Below, piece after piece: positions 7,729 to 16,979 of a stretch of DNA of 64,000 bases. Position numbers and translations under genes: made by a program. The notes under the pieces were generated by a model. That model had not been told where the DNA came from. It saw nothing but the letters and a program-made list of their open reading frames with translations, and ran no database searches. Position 1 is the first letter of the stretch. Each line of letters opens with the position of its first letter. Location of the stretch: assembly GCA_964619555.1 (NCBI GenBank), contig CAZUDV010000005.1:246839-310838 (forward strand). Reading direction: 5' to 3'. Origin of the DNA: JAGOPY01 sp964619555 (GTDB taxonomy: Bacteria; Bacteroidota; Bacteroidia; Bacteroidales; JAGOPY01).

Positions 7729-8262
7729 ATGACAAACCACCAAATCATAGCCTTCATCATCGGCTCGGTGCTGATCGTCCTGTTCTCCTGGTTCGTTTCC
7801 ATCCGGGAGAAGCGCTACCACGGAATCCCGCGATTCTTCGCCTTCGAAGGTCTCTTGCTGCTGGGACTGCTGCAATGGCCCTTGTGGTTCAGAGACCCCT
7901 TTAGCCCGCTTCATCTGGTGTCATGGTTCCTCCTGGCCGCGTGCCTGTATTATGTCATAGCGGCTATGCTGCTGTATTTCCGTCATGCCAGTCCGGACGT
8001 CAATTTCGAGAATTCCACGCGGCTGGTCACTACCGGGCTCTACCAATATATCCGCCACCCCATGTACGCTTCTTTGTTATTATTGGGCTGGGGTATGTTT
8101 CTGAAGGACATCAATCTTATAACCGGATCGCTCATCTGCCTGATTACCATATCTTTATATTTCACATGCAAGGTGGAGGAAAAGGAGATGATCAAACGGT
8201 TCGGCAGGGATTACGCACAGTATATGAAAAGAACGAAGAAATGGATACCGTGGATCATTTGA
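7729..8262 (+). CDS. isoprenylcysteine carboxyl methyltransferase-family membrane methyltransferase
   Basis: A protein of 177 residues with about five membrane helices. The C-terminal half has the ICMT/PEMT signature: LVTTGLYQYIRHPMY (residues about 105-119), then EEKEMIKRFGRDYAQYMKRT and a terminal IPW. Such enzymes transfer a methyl group from SAM to lipophilic substrates at the membrane. The substrate cannot be predicted. It follows the soluble methyltransferase by 45 bp in the same direction, and the two may be co-transcribed. Confidence 0.8.
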   Translation: MTNHQIIAFIIGSVLIVLFSWFVSIREKRYHGIPRFFAFEGLLLLGLLQWPLWFRDPFSPLHLVSWFLLAACLYYVIAAMLLYFRHASPDVNFENSTRLVTTGLYQYIRHPMYASLLLLGWGMFLKDINLITGSLICLITISLYFTCKVEEKEMIKRFGRDYAQYMKRTKKWIPWII

Positions 8263-8360
8263 GAGTTCAAAGATCAAAAGGCAAAGTTCAAAGATGAGTT
8301 TTTATTTCATAGTTTATGTTTAGTGGTTATCACGAATTCAACTTTGAACTAAACACTTTA

Positions 8361-8398
8361 CACTTAACTTTGAACTTTGAACTTTGAACTTTGAACTG
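8361..8398. repeat. heptamer array TTTGAAC
   Basis: Five consecutive AACTTTG units end two bases before the SMR transporter ATG. A partial inverted counterpart (GTTCAAAG) lies at 8265-8295. Confidence 0.85.
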
Positions 8399-8400
8399 TT

Positions 8401-8718
8401 ATGAGTTGGTTTTATCTCATCATTGCCGGTGCATTCGAAATCGGATGGCCGCTGGGATTCAAGTTGTCGCAAACGACTCCCTATAAATTTGCATGGATCG
8501 CTTTTTCTGTTATCGCTATGGCGCTCAGCGGTTTATTCCTCTGGCTGGCGCAAAGGACCATTCCCATGGGCACGGCCTATGCAGTATGGACGGGCATCGG
8601 CGCCGTCGGGGCGTTCCTTGTAGGTATCATCCTGTTCAAGGATCCGGCAACGGTGATGCGGATCGTCTCAGTCCTTCTGATCGTGGCGGGGATCGTGGGA
8701 TTGAAGATGGCCGGTTAA
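8401..8718 (+). CDS. sugE: SMR-family guanidinium/quaternary-compound exporter, Gdx/SugE type
   Basis: A protein of 105 residues with four membrane helices of the small multidrug resistance family. Membrane-embedded Glu13 is present (IAGAFEIGW), and the motifs KLSQTTPY and YAVWTGIGAVGAF point to the Gdx/SugE branch (guanidinium export by proton antiport) rather than EmrE. It functions as a dual-topology homodimer in the inner membrane. No guanidine riboswitch is visible: the upstream region is filled by a heptamer array that runs to within two bases of the ATG, leaving no ordinary ribosome-binding site. Confidence 0.9.
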   Translation: MSWFYLIIAGAFEIGWPLGFKLSQTTPYKFAWIAFSVIAMALSGLFLWLAQRTIPMGTAYAVWTGIGAVGAFLVGIILFKDPATVMRIVSVLLIVAGIVGLKMAG

Positions 8719-8842
8719 ATTCTGTGGAGCTCTGTGTAGAACACTGTGGCTATCTGTGTGAAATTATTTTTTCTCACAGAGTACACCGATAAATCCACAG
8801 AGAACACAGATATTATTTTAGACGTTCATCTACTTTAATATT
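8719..8842. repeat. decayed intergenic repeat (CTCTGTG type)
   Basis: Interleaved TCTGTGTAG, CTGTGTGAAA, CTCACAGAG and CCACAGAGAACACAG form an imperfect inverted repeat. Similar text recurs at 38705-38795 and 42436-42540. Confidence 0.6.
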
Positions 8843-10210
8843 ATGAAAAGAAAAATCTCATTTTATTTACTGATTAGTCTTACAATCCTTCTTGCCTGTC
8901 AGCAAATCCGGATAAATCTTTCCGAAGACCAGCTCATAGCTGAAAAGATCAAATCGGAATTTCTGCGTTCCTGGGATTCTTACAAGGCTTATGCCTGGGG
9001 GCACGATGTGCTGCTCCCCATTTCCAGAAGTTATATGGACTGGTACGAGCACCCGCTCGGCATATCCCCAATCGATGCATACAGTACCATGAAAATCATG
9101 GGATTTGACCAGGAAGCCGCGCAGGTACAAAAGTATGTTACCGATACACTGGATTTCCACCGGGACCAGTTCGTGAAAACTTTTGAGGTCAATATCCGTG
9201 TACTCGGAGGCCTGGTGGCGATGTACCAGTTTACCGGGGATAAAAAAGTACTCGAGAAGGCTGAAGATCTTGGGAGAAGGCTGCTTCCGGCCTATGGCAC
9301 AGCCACCGGTATACCGGCTTACTGGGTGAACCTGAAAACCGGGGTTCTCAAAGGAGATACGGTAAACCTGGCGGAAGGAGGATCGAGCCTGGTCGAGATG
9401 GGGATGCTGAGCCGGTTCACAGGCAACCCGGTGTATTTCGAGGCAGCGAAGAAAGCCAGCCTGGCCATACATGACCGGAGGTCATCCCTTGGACTGGTGG
9501 CGGAAAATATCAATGTACAGACCGGGGAATGGGTAGACAGTATCAGCCATATCGGCTGTTGCATCGACAGTTATTATGAATATCTTCTGAAAGGATCGGT
9601 CCTCTTCGACGACGAGGAGCTCAGGAAGGCCTGGGCTGAGAGTCTTAATGCCATACAAACGTATATAGCCGACGAGGTGGATTCCAGTCTTTGGTATGGC
9701 CAGGTTCACATGGAAACGGGGGAAAGGATCAACCGGACTGTAACATTATACGATGCTTATTTTCCGGCTGTGCTGGCCCTTGCAGGAGAGCCGGAAAGCG
9801 CCGCCAGGTACCAGGATTCGTGGAACTCATTATGGATGCAATATGGTCTGGAACCGATGGTATATGATTACGGGAAGAAAGAAATTCTGCATCCGGGGTA
9901 TAACCTGAATCCCGAGATCATAGAATCGGCCTATTACCTGTATCATTTTACAGGAGATGAAAAATACAAGGAGATGGCGAAGCGCTATTTTGAGGATATC
10001 ATGAAGTATTGCCGTACAGACGCGGCATTTACGAATATCAAAGACATCCGGACCAGGGAACAGAGAGACCATATGGAGACTTTCTTTCTGGCAGAGACGA
10101 TGAAATACCTGTATCTGGTTTTTGCTGATCCGGAAGGAATCAATCCGGATGAGTGCATTTTTTCGACGGAGGCGCATCCATTTTGGAAGAGGACAGGACC
10201 TCACAGGTGA
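8843..10210 (+). CDS. GH47-family alpha-mannosidase-like lipoprotein
   Basis: A protein of 455 residues. The N-terminus is a lipoprotein signal (KRKISFYLLISLTILLAC). The rest matches glycoside hydrolase family 47, inverting alpha-1,2-mannosidases with a barrel of paired helices: AYAWGHDVLLP (residues about 50-60), EVNIRVLGGLVAMY, EGGSSLVEMG, CCIDSYYEYLLKG, EIIESAYYLYHFTGD, METFFLAETMKYLYL and the calcium-site motif TEAHP near the C-terminus. GH47 is mainly eukaryotic (ER/Golgi mannosidase I, EDEM), with some bacterial members. An anchored periplasmic or surface role in trimming high-mannose glycans is inferred. The stop codon falls inside a palindromic repeat (10197-10237), so the last few residues are repeat-encoded. 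Confidence 0.9.
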   Translation: MKRKISFYLLISLTILLACQQIRINLSEDQLIAEKIKSEFLRSWDSYKAYAWGHDVLLPISRSYMDWYEHPLGISPIDAYSTMKIMGFDQEAAQVQKYVTDTLDFHRDQFVKTFEVNIRVLGGLVAMYQFTGDKKVLEKAEDLGRRLLPAYGTATGIPAYWVNLKTGVLKGDTVNLAEGGSSLVEMGMLSRFTGNPVYFEAAKKASLAIHDRRSSLGLVAENINVQTGEWVDSISHIGCCIDSYYEYLLKGSVLFDDEELRKAWAESLNAIQTYIADEVDSSLWYGQVHMETGERINRTVTLYDAYFPAVLALAGEPESAARYQDSWNSLWMQYGLEPMVYDYGKKEILHPGYNLNPEIIESAYYLYHFTGDEKYKEMAKRYFEDIMKYCRTDAAFTNIKDIRTREQRDHMETFFLAETMKYLYLVFADPEGINPDECIFSTEAHPFWKRTGPHR

Positions 10211-10237
10211 CCTCACAGGTGACCTGTGAGGTCCTGA
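10197..10237. repeat. palindromic repeat CACAGGTGACCTGTG
   Basis: Tandem, self-complementary copies of GACCTCACAGGT / ACCTGTGAGGTC. The same element occurs at 28224-28275. It supplies the GH47 stop codon. Confidence 0.85.
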
Positions 10238-10253
10238 ATCCAATTTTTATCGC

Positions 10254-10261
10254 TACATTTG
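10254..10261 (+). promoter_or_regulatory. -7 element TACATTTG
   Basis: Perfect TAnnTTTG, 29 bases upstream of the YhhQ gene start. Confidence 0.55.
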
Positions 10262-10290
10262 CCTTCATTCATTTTTGAATCCAAATAAAA

Positions 10291-11076
10291 ATGAAAGTTC
10301 CCGGGTCCTTAATTGACAAGAAGAGACGCCTGTTCGTCGCACTTACCGGGATTTTCATTGCCAATGCACTCATCGCTGAAGTCATAGGCGCCAAGATCTT
10401 CTCCCTTGAAACCCTGCTGGGAATTGAACCGCTCGGACTCCCATTCTTATTTGACAGTACGCTCGACCTGAACATGAGCGTCGGTGTGCTGATCTGGCCA
10501 CTGGTTTTCGTGTTATCCGATATCATCAATGAATATTTCGGAAGACAAGGGATTCGAAGGGTCAGTTTTTTCACAGCGGGGCTCATCGCCTACGCTTTCT
10601 TCGTCATCTTTTTCGCAACCCGGATGCCGGCAGCCGAATTCTGGATTAACAACAACGCCTTGGATGCCCGGGGAAATCCTTTCAATATCGATCTGGCCTA
10701 CACCAAAATCCTTGGCCAGGGTATGGGTATCATCATTGGGTCACTGGTAGCATTCCTGGTCGGGCAACTCGTGGATGCCTATACATTTCATTATTTGCGC
10801 CGGATGACCGAACATAAGAAATTATGGCTGAGGGCGACTGGATCCACGGTAGTATCTCAGCTCATCGACAGTTTCCTGGTGCTGTTCATCGCCTTTTACC
10901 TCATTGGGAACTGGACCTTTGAGCAAGTCATATCCGTTGGGGTGATCCAGTATCTTTACAAGATCACCCTGGCCATCATCCTGACCCCGGTCATTTACCT
11001 TGCCCACCACTGGATTGACCGATATCTTGGGAAAAAGGAATCATACGAACTTATGGAAGAAGCTAAAACATTATGA
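10291..11076 (+). CDS. yhhQ: queuosine precursor transporter, YhhQ/VUT family
   Basis: A protein of 261 residues with six to seven membrane helices. Family features are IANALIAEVIGAKIF near the N-terminus, VFVLSDIINEYFG, and STVVSQLIDSFLVLFIAF in the second half. YhhQ imports queuosine precursors (preQ0/preQ1) for tRNA modification. The following cstA gene starts inside its stop (ATGA overlap, 4 bp), so both are translated from one message behind the TACATTTG promoter. Confidence 0.92.
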   Translation: MKVPGSLIDKKRRLFVALTGIFIANALIAEVIGAKIFSLETLLGIEPLGLPFLFDSTLDLNMSVGVLIWPLVFVLSDIINEYFGRQGIRRVSFFTAGLIAYAFFVIFFATRMPAAEFWINNNALDARGNPFNIDLAYTKILGQGMGIIIGSLVAFLVGQLVDAYTFHYLRRMTEHKKLWLRATGSTVVSQLIDSFLVLFIAFYLIGNWTFEQVISVGVIQYLYKITLAIILTPVIYLAHHWIDRYLGKKESYELMEEAKTL

Positions 11077-12887
11077 ATGCAGCCCCTCTGGTCATAGGCG
11101 CCATTGCCCTCTTTGTGCTGGCTTACCGGTTTTACTACAGTTTCGTCATGGCAAAGGTTCTGACACTTAAGGATTTACAATCCACACCCGCACACCGGAT
11201 GTACGATGGGCAGAACTATTATCCCATGTCCAAGTGGGTGCTCTTCGGCCACCATTTTGCGGCAATCGCCGGGGCAGGTCCGCTGGTCGGGCCGGTGCTG
11301 GCCGCCCAGTTCGGCTACTTCCCCGGATTTCTGTGGATGGTGCTCGGTTCCATCCTGGCCGGCGCCATGCACGACGTGGTCATCCTGGCGGCATCGGTGC
11401 GGCACGATGGCAAATCGCTGGCCGAGATAGCCCGTGCAGAAGTCAGCCGGTTCAGCGGCGGGATTGCTTCCCTGGCCATCCTCATCATCCTCGTGGTGGC
11501 GCTTGCCGGAATGGGCCTGGTTGTGGTGAATGCCCTGGCGGAAAGCACCTGGGGCACTTTTACCATCGCCCTTACCATCCCCATCGCGGTCTTCATGGGA
11601 TTCTGGATGTTCAAATTCCGGAAGGGCAAGACCGGCGAGGCCACCGTTATGGGTGTGATCATGCTCAGCCTGGCCGTCATTTACGGGAAATACATTCCCA
11701 ACTCTCCCATTGCCGATTGGTTCGAACACGATCGCCATGCCCTGACCATCCTGATCGCCGCTTACGGCTTCCTGGCTTCCGTATTGCCCGTATGGGTGCT
11801 GCTCTCACCCCGTGATTACCTGAGCTCCATCATGAAGCTGGCCGTTGTGGCCATGCTGGCCGTGGGGATCATCATCGTGATGCCCGAAATGAAAATGCCG
11901 GCTTTCACCCCGTTCATCCACGGAGGAGGTCCCATCATTCCAGGGACGCTGTTCCCTTACCTTTTCATTACCATCGCCTGCGGAGCCGTGTCGGGATTCC
12001 ATTCCATCGTCAGCTCCGGCACCACACCCAAAATGCTCAGCGAATTGAAACACATCAAGTTCGTAGCGGTGGGATCGATGCTGTCGGAAGGTGCGGTGAG
12101 CGTGATGGCGCTGATCGCTGCAGCCAGCCTCTACCCGCTCGATTATTTCGCCATCAATGTGCCCGTGGAGAAGTTCCAGCAGATCCTGCCGATGCTGCAG
12201 AGCATGGGGTTCACCGAGTCGAACCTGGAGACGCTTTCCAGAGAGGTCGGCGAGAACATTGCCGGGCGGACCGGCGGGGCCGTGTCGCTGGCCGTGGGAA
12301 TGGCGCAGATCTTCTCAGCTATTCCAGGGCTGGAAAAGCTGATGTCGTACTGGTATCATTTCGCCATTATGTTCGAGGCGTTGTTCATCCTGACCATCAT
12401 CGACGCAGGGACGAGGATCGCGCGATTCGTGCTGCAGGAGGCGCTGGGCAAAGTCTACGCCCCGTTCGGCCGGACCAACTGGCTGCCTGGTAACCTCTTC
12501 ACCAGCTTCCTGATCGTTTTCGCATGGGGCTATTTCGTGTACACCGGGAGCGTGAGCACCATCTGGCCCATGTTCGGCACCGCCAACCAGTTGCTCGCCT
12601 GCCTGGCCCTGGCCGTAGGCACATCGTATATTTTCAACACCGGAAAAGGAAAATATGCCTGGGTCACTATCGTGCCGATGATCTTTGTGGGCGTTACCAC
12701 CCTGACTGCCGGGACCCTGAATATCAAGAACCTCTTCCTGCCACAGATCGCACAATCCGGAACCATGGTGCAGGGTAGCGTAAACCTGGTACTGACCATC
12801 ATCATCATGTTTTGCGTGGTGGCGATCCTGGCGGATGCCGTGCCGCGTTGGTTCCGCGTTACCAGAGCGGAGAGCCTGCGGCAATAA
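11073..12887 (+). CDS. cstA: carbon starvation protein A, peptide/pyruvate transporter
   Basis: A protein of 604 residues with many membrane helices. The CstA landmark near the N-terminus is FGHHFAAIAGAGPLVGPVLAAQFGY, followed by MHDVVILAASVRHDGKSLAEI; later blocks include GAVSGFHSIVSSGTTPK and WPMFGTANQLLA. CstA family members import peptides or pyruvate during carbon limitation. It overlaps yhhQ by 4 bp. The coding sequence is GC-richer than the neighbouring accessory genes, as expected for a conserved core gene. Confidence 0.95.
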   Translation: MNAAPLVIGAIALFVLAYRFYYSFVMAKVLTLKDLQSTPAHRMYDGQNYYPMSKWVLFGHHFAAIAGAGPLVGPVLAAQFGYFPGFLWMVLGSILAGAMHDVVILAASVRHDGKSLAEIARAEVSRFSGGIASLAILIILVVALAGMGLVVVNALAESTWGTFTIALTIPIAVFMGFWMFKFRKGKTGEATVMGVIMLSLAVIYGKYIPNSPIADWFEHDRHALTILIAAYGFLASVLPVWVLLSPRDYLSSIMKLAVVAMLAVGIIIVMPEMKMPAFTPFIHGGGPIIPGTLFPYLFITIACGAVSGFHSIVSSGTTPKMLSELKHIKFVAVGSMLSEGAVSVMALIAAASLYPLDYFAINVPVEKFQQILPMLQSMGFTESNLETLSREVGENIAGRTGGAVSLAVGMAQIFSAIPGLEKLMSYWYHFAIMFEALFILTIIDAGTRIARFVLQEALGKVYAPFGRTNWLPGNLFTSFLIVFAWGYFVYTGSVSTIWPMFGTANQLLACLALAVGTSYIFNTGKGKYAWVTIVPMIFVGVTTLTAGTLNIKNLFLPQIAQSGTMVQGSVNLVLTIIIMFCVVAILADAVPRWFRVTRAESLRQ

Positions 12888-13178
12888 TTTAATGTTCCGG
12901 TGCTTCGCACCTGGGAAATTCTGTTTGTAATCGTTCGTGCTACTAATATTTCGCGGCTCCACCGCTACAAAGCTTAATCGCCTTCGGCGAATTTCTTCTT
13001 ATCTCCTTTTCCCCTTGTTTCCTTTTCCACTTTTCCACTTGTCCGTGCTACCAATATTTCTCGGCTCCGCCGCTCGTCGCAAGCTCCTCGGGACAGGTCG
13101 CCAACCGCCGACCGCGAACTGCGAACTGCGAACTGCCAACTGCCAACTTTTTTTTACCTTTATCCCAAACTTTCCACC
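12888..13178. other. intergenic repeats and promoter
   Basis: Holds two copies of a GCTACTAATATTTCGCGGCTCC-like unit (about 12940 and 13045), CCTTCGGCGAA, and a heptamer array ACCGCGAACTGCGAACTGCC (13100-13147). No gene. Confidence 0.6.
13155..13162 (+). promoter_or_regulatory. -7 element TACCTTTA
   Basis: Near-consensus TAnnTTTR, 17 bases upstream of the histidine kinase ATG. Confidence 0.45.
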
Positions 13179-14675
13179 ATGCGCCGACCCAGGATGAGAT
13201 TCCACGTGAGTTACCAGATGATCGTCTGGGGACTGGTCACCATTGCCATTATCCTGGCGGGCGGCTTCCTGATCATTTCCTACATCTACCGGTTACAGGA
13301 CCAGACCACCGCCCTGATCGACCAGAATGTGCGCAGCGCACGGACCGCCAAGGAGCTGACGCTTTCGCTTTACGACATCCGCGCCGCTTCACTGACCTAC
13401 CTGTTCGACCGCAGCCCGGAACGGATCGCGGCACTGGATACCAAACAAACCGATTTCCTCCTGCTGCTCGACGATGCCAGGGCCTCCGCCAATTCGCCGG
13501 AAGAAGTCCAGATGCTGCAACAGATCACCGCATTGTTTTCGAATTACCAGCAAACCCTCACAAATGCGCTGGAACTGCACCGAAGAGGCTACATCGGCCA
13601 GCCCAACAAGCTGATCGTCCACGCCAGCCAGGACCTGATCAACACGATCGAGGAAAAGACCAACGCCTTCCTGGCAAGCAACGAAACAGCCCAGGCTGCC
13701 TATGAGGAAACCATCCGCAAGAACGACAACATCATCCGCACGGCCATGTATGCCATGGGTTTCGGCGGGATCCTGATGGGGCTGATCCTGGGCTGGCTCA
13801 TCGCCCGCATCATCCTCAACCCGATCTACCGACTGGTGCTTAAAGTGAGGGATGCTGCCGGCTCTGAAATGGTGGAACATATTAAGATGTCGCCCGGAAA
13901 GGAACTCGAGGAGCTCGACCTGCACATCAACCGGATGATCAGCCGAATCAACCAGGCTCACGAAGACCTGCAGAAGAACCGGGAGTTACTGGAACGGTCC
14001 AGCAAACTGGCCGCGATTGGAAAGATTGCGCCGGCGCTGGCCCACGAGATCCGCAATCCGCTGACGGCCGTTAAGATGCTCATCTACGCCATGATGGAAG
14101 AGCCGGATCTGAACGAAGAAAAGAAACATGACCTGGAGATCATCACGCATGAAATTGCCAGGGTTGAAGGTTTCCTGCAAAACTTCCTCAAGTATGCCCG
14201 GCCTGCCAAACCTCAAATGCAGACTGTGGAAATCATTCCGGTGATCCAGGAGACCCTGCAATTAATGCATCCACGCTTCAAGCAGGGAAACATCAAAATG
14301 ACCGAAATCCATGAGAAAGGCAATCTGAAGCTCAGGGTAGATCCGGACATGATCAAACAGGTTGTGATGAACCTGGTACTCAACGCGGTGGAATCAATGG
14401 GCCAGGATGGCGAACTGACCGTAGCGACCAATATCCTGAAAGACAATCCCGACATCCCAATCTTCAGGATTTCTATCATCGACAGCGGTCCCGGGATCCC
14501 GGATGAAATACGGGAATCGATGTTCGATCCCTTTGTGAAAGGCAAGGATCAGGGCATCGGGCTGGGGCTTTCGATCTCACAGCGCATCGTTGAGCTTCAC
14601 CACGGCTGGATCACCGCTACGAACAACAACAAAAAAGGCGCTACTTTTACTGTTCATCTTCCATTGAAAAGCTAA
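13179..14675 (+). CDS. sensor histidine kinase, NtrB-type partner of sigma-54 regulator
   Basis: A protein of 498 residues. There are two membrane helices (about 10-34 and 187-208) around a periplasmic helical sensor of about 150 residues that resembles four-helix-bundle chemosensory domains. A HAMP-like linker, HisKA with phospho-acceptor His in ALAHEIRNPLTAVKM, and an ATPase domain follow (N box VVMNLVLNAVESM, G1 DSGPGIP, G2 GIGLGLSISQRIVELH). The response regulator begins immediately after the stop, so they form a two-component pair. The first sigma-54 promoter downstream drives an envelope operon, the likely target; envelope or cell-wall stress is the inferred stimulus. Confidence 0.92.
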   Translation: MRRPRMRFHVSYQMIVWGLVTIAIILAGGFLIISYIYRLQDQTTALIDQNVRSARTAKELTLSLYDIRAASLTYLFDRSPERIAALDTKQTDFLLLLDDARASANSPEEVQMLQQITALFSNYQQTLTNALELHRRGYIGQPNKLIVHASQDLINTIEEKTNAFLASNETAQAAYEETIRKNDNIIRTAMYAMGFGGILMGLILGWLIARIILNPIYRLVLKVRDAAGSEMVEHIKMSPGKELEELDLHINRMISRINQAHEDLQKNRELLERSSKLAAIGKIAPALAHEIRNPLTAVKMLIYAMMEEPDLNEEKKHDLEIITHEIARVEGFLQNFLKYARPAKPQMQTVEIIPVIQETLQLMHPRFKQGNIKMTEIHEKGNLKLRVDPDMIKQVVMNLVLNAVESMGQDGELTVATNILKDNPDIPIFRISIIDSGPGIPDEIRESMFDPFVKGKDQGIGLGLSISQRIVELHHGWITATNNNKKGATFTVHLPLKS

Positions 14676-14678
14676 GTG

Positions 14679-16082
14679 ATGGAAAAGAAAAAGATCCTGA
14701 TCGTCGATGACGAAGATATCGTAAGGTATTCTTTCCGGAAATTATTTCGAGATCCCGGTTGCGAGATCATTGAGGCCGCCAATGGCCTGGAAGCTTTATC
14801 GGCCATCAAGAAAGAGAAACCAGACCTGGTCCTGATGGATATCGAAATGCCCGGTCTGACCGGACTGGAAGCCATACAGCGGGTAAAAGCCACCGATCCC
14901 GGGCTACCTGTTATCATCATGACGGCTTACGGCACCTCCGAACGCGTTATTGCCGCCATGAAGTACGGCGCCTTCGAATACCTGGAAAAGCCGTTCGACA
15001 TGGCCAGGTTAAAGGCAGTCATCACCGAAGCCCTGGAGATGAAACGCTTCACCGATGAAGATGACCGGTTGGAGATCCGGCCGGCAGATACGCACACCGG
15101 GGAGCAGATCATCGGGATGAGCCCGGCCATCAAAGAGGTATACAAGATGATCGGCAAGGTGGCGGGGAGCGACGCCAGTGTTCTGCTAAGTGGGGAAAGC
15201 GGTACCGGGAAGGAATTGATGGCCAAAGCCATCCATCGGTACAGTGACCGCAGCGACAAACCATTCATCGCCATAAATTGCGCTGCTATACCCGATACCC
15301 TTCTCGAAAGCGAACTGTTCGGCTATGAAAAAGGTTCGTTTACCGATGCCTCACACAGCAGGGAAGGGAAGTTTGAAGCAGCCGACAAAGGCACCCTTTT
15401 CCTCGATGAAGTGGCCGATATGAGCCTGCCACTCCAGGCTAAACTGCTGCGTGTGTTGCAGGAAGGAACTTTCGAGAGGATTGGCAGCAACAAAACGATA
15501 AAAGTCGACGTACGGGTTATTTCCGCTACCAATAAAAACCTGGAAAATTGCATCGCCAACAGGTCATTCCGGGAAGATCTCTATTACCGGCTGAAAGTCA
15601 TCACCATCACCCTTCCGCCACTTCGTGTCCATACAGAAGATATACCGCTTCTCACCAATTATTTCCTAAGCCGTCATTGCCAGGAGATGAAAAAACCATT
15701 GGTGACCGTACCTCCTGAGACCATGGAGATCCTGATGCATTACCGCTGGCCCGGCAATGTCAGGGAACTGGAGAATTTACTGAAAAGGGCGCTCTTACTC
15801 AGCAAGAGCAATGTGATCACTCCGGATCTTCTCCAGAAGGAATTGTCGTCTTCCAAACCTGTTGAACAGGAATTTACTTCGGGGAATATTCACCGGTGGA
15901 TACCAGAAAACGTGGAAGACTATGAAGGCAGACTGTTTAAACACGTGATTGACCAGGTTGAAAAGGAACTGATCATCCGGGCATTGTCGAAAATGCACGG
16001 CAACCAGGTCAAAACTGCCAAATTACTGGGCATATCAAGGGCAATGCTGCACGAGCGTATGGAAAAATTCGGGATAAAGTGA
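14679..16082 (+). CDS. NtrC-family sigma-54 response regulator
   Basis: A protein of 467 residues. The receiver domain has phospho-acceptor Asp in LVLMDIEMPG (about residue 52) and conserved Lys in YLEKPF. The AAA+ domain has Walker A GESGTGKE, Walker B LFLDEV and arginine-finger region DLYYRL. The C-terminal Fis-type HTH is GNQVKTAKLLGISRAMLHERM. The sigma-54 contact loop reads GSFTDA instead of GAFTGA; this variation occurs in family members, so activity remains likely. ATG 14679 is chosen over the GTG at 14676 that touches the kinase stop. It is the likely activator of the promoter at 16216. Confidence 0.93.
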   Translation: MEKKKILIVDDEDIVRYSFRKLFRDPGCEIIEAANGLEALSAIKKEKPDLVLMDIEMPGLTGLEAIQRVKATDPGLPVIIMTAYGTSERVIAAMKYGAFEYLEKPFDMARLKAVITEALEMKRFTDEDDRLEIRPADTHTGEQIIGMSPAIKEVYKMIGKVAGSDASVLLSGESGTGKELMAKAIHRYSDRSDKPFIAINCAAIPDTLLESELFGYEKGSFTDASHSREGKFEAADKGTLFLDEVADMSLPLQAKLLRVLQEGTFERIGSNKTIKVDVRVISATNKNLENCIANRSFREDLYYRLKVITITLPPLRVHTEDIPLLTNYFLSRHCQEMKKPLVTVPPETMEILMHYRWPGNVRELENLLKRALLLSKSNVITPDLLQKELSSSKPVEQEFTSGNIHRWIPENVEDYEGRLFKHVIDQVEKELIIRALSKMHGNQVKTAKLLGISRAMLHERMEKFGIK

Positions 16083-16215
16083 TAGAATAAATCTGCGCAA
16101 AATTCAGTCAATGGTGCATTTTTTTCATACAACATCCTCTGATTAAAATCTTAGGATCCAAATTTATTTTCTCTTATTGCCTGATTATCTTCATTTTACA
16201 ACTAAACAGACAACT

Positions 16216-16232
16216 TTGGCACGCCGTTTGAT
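16216..16232 (+). promoter_or_regulatory. sigma-54 (-24/-12) promoter
   Basis: TTGGCACGCCGTTTGAT matches YTGGCACG-N4-TTGCW except for A for C in the -12 TTGC. The expected start is near 16243, about 50 bases before the lipoprotein ATG. It lies 134 bases downstream of the sigma-54 activator gene. Confidence 0.85.
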
Positions 16233-16291
16233 CATTGGGGAGCGACATTAAAAAAATGAAATTTTAAGTTTAACCTCAAACAATAAAAAAA

Positions 16292-16888
16292 ATGAAAAAT
16301 GTTCTTTTAACAATCGTTGCTCTCGCTGGTTTAGCAGTTGTTTTCACCAGCTGTGCCAAACTTCCCGAAATGGAAATGACCAACGCAAAGGCTGCTATTG
16401 AAGCTGCCAAGGCTGCTGAAGCTGACCGTTACATTCCTGCCGAATTCCGCGCACTCCAGGATTCTCTGAATGTTGCTCTTACCGAAGTTGAAAACCAGAA
16501 ATCCAAATTCGCTTTATTCCGCAGCTACAAGAAAGCTACCGCTAAGCTCAACAACGTGATCACCCTCGGAAATACCGTGAAAGAAAACGCCGGTATCAAG
16601 AAGGAACAGGTAAAAGCCGAAGCACAGCAAGTTCTTGCCGAAGCTACCACGATGATCACCGAAACCAAGGACCTTTTTGCCAAAGCCCCTAAGGGTAAAG
16701 GCACCAAGGAAGCTCTCGAAGCTATCTCCAGCGACATCGCCCTCGTAGAAGCCAGTCTCGCTGAAGTTTCCACCCTGGTAAACAATGGCGATTTCCTGAC
16801 CGCTCTCGACAAAGCCAAAGCGGCAAAAGACAAAGCCATGTCGCTGAAGACCGAGCTGGAAGAAGCAATTGCAAAGAAAGGCAAGTAA
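16292..16888 (+). CDS. helical lipoprotein with C-terminal lysine, Lpp-like tether candidate
   Basis: A protein of 198 residues. The lipoprotein signal ends in VVFTSC (Cys at about residue 22). The mature protein is Ala/Glu/Lys-rich and almost wholly alpha-helical, with two related helical halves of DUF4398-like character. Residues about 33-85 align with residues about 45-100 of the next gene's N-terminal domain (AEADRYIPAEF versus AEAAKYAAETL; FALFRSYKK versus FFVRRYQK). It ends in AKKGK with Lys as the last residue, the residue by which Braun lipoprotein is joined to peptidoglycan. It is first in an operon with two L,D-transpeptidases, directly behind a sigma-54 promoter. Covalent tethering is inference. 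Confidence 0.8.
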   Translation: MKNVLLTIVALAGLAVVFTSCAKLPEMEMTNAKAAIEAAKAAEADRYIPAEFRALQDSLNVALTEVENQKSKFALFRSYKKATAKLNNVITLGNTVKENAGIKKEQVKAEAQQVLAEATTMITETKDLFAKAPKGKGTKEALEAISSDIALVEASLAEVSTLVNNGDFLTALDKAKAAKDKAMSLKTELEEAIAKKGK

Positions 16889-16979
16889 TCAGCAATTTTC
16901 ACTTCAATAAATTCTGCTTAATTTTGAATTTTTTGAACTGTAAAATACTGAAAATCTATCAAACATCGTTTTAACTGAA

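Noticed and set aside
8283..8400. Guanidine riboswitch ahead of the Gdx/SugE gene
   Set aside because: The leader is a heptamer array with none of the conserved riboswitch cores.
9319..10243. Minus-strand readings opposite the GH47 gene
   Set aside because: Shadow frames with no family resemblance, while the plus strand has every GH47 motif.
14679..16082. Loss of sigma-54 contact because the loop is GSFTDA, not GAFTGA
   Set aside because: This variant is tolerated in family members, and a good sigma-54 promoter lies directly downstream; reported as a note only.
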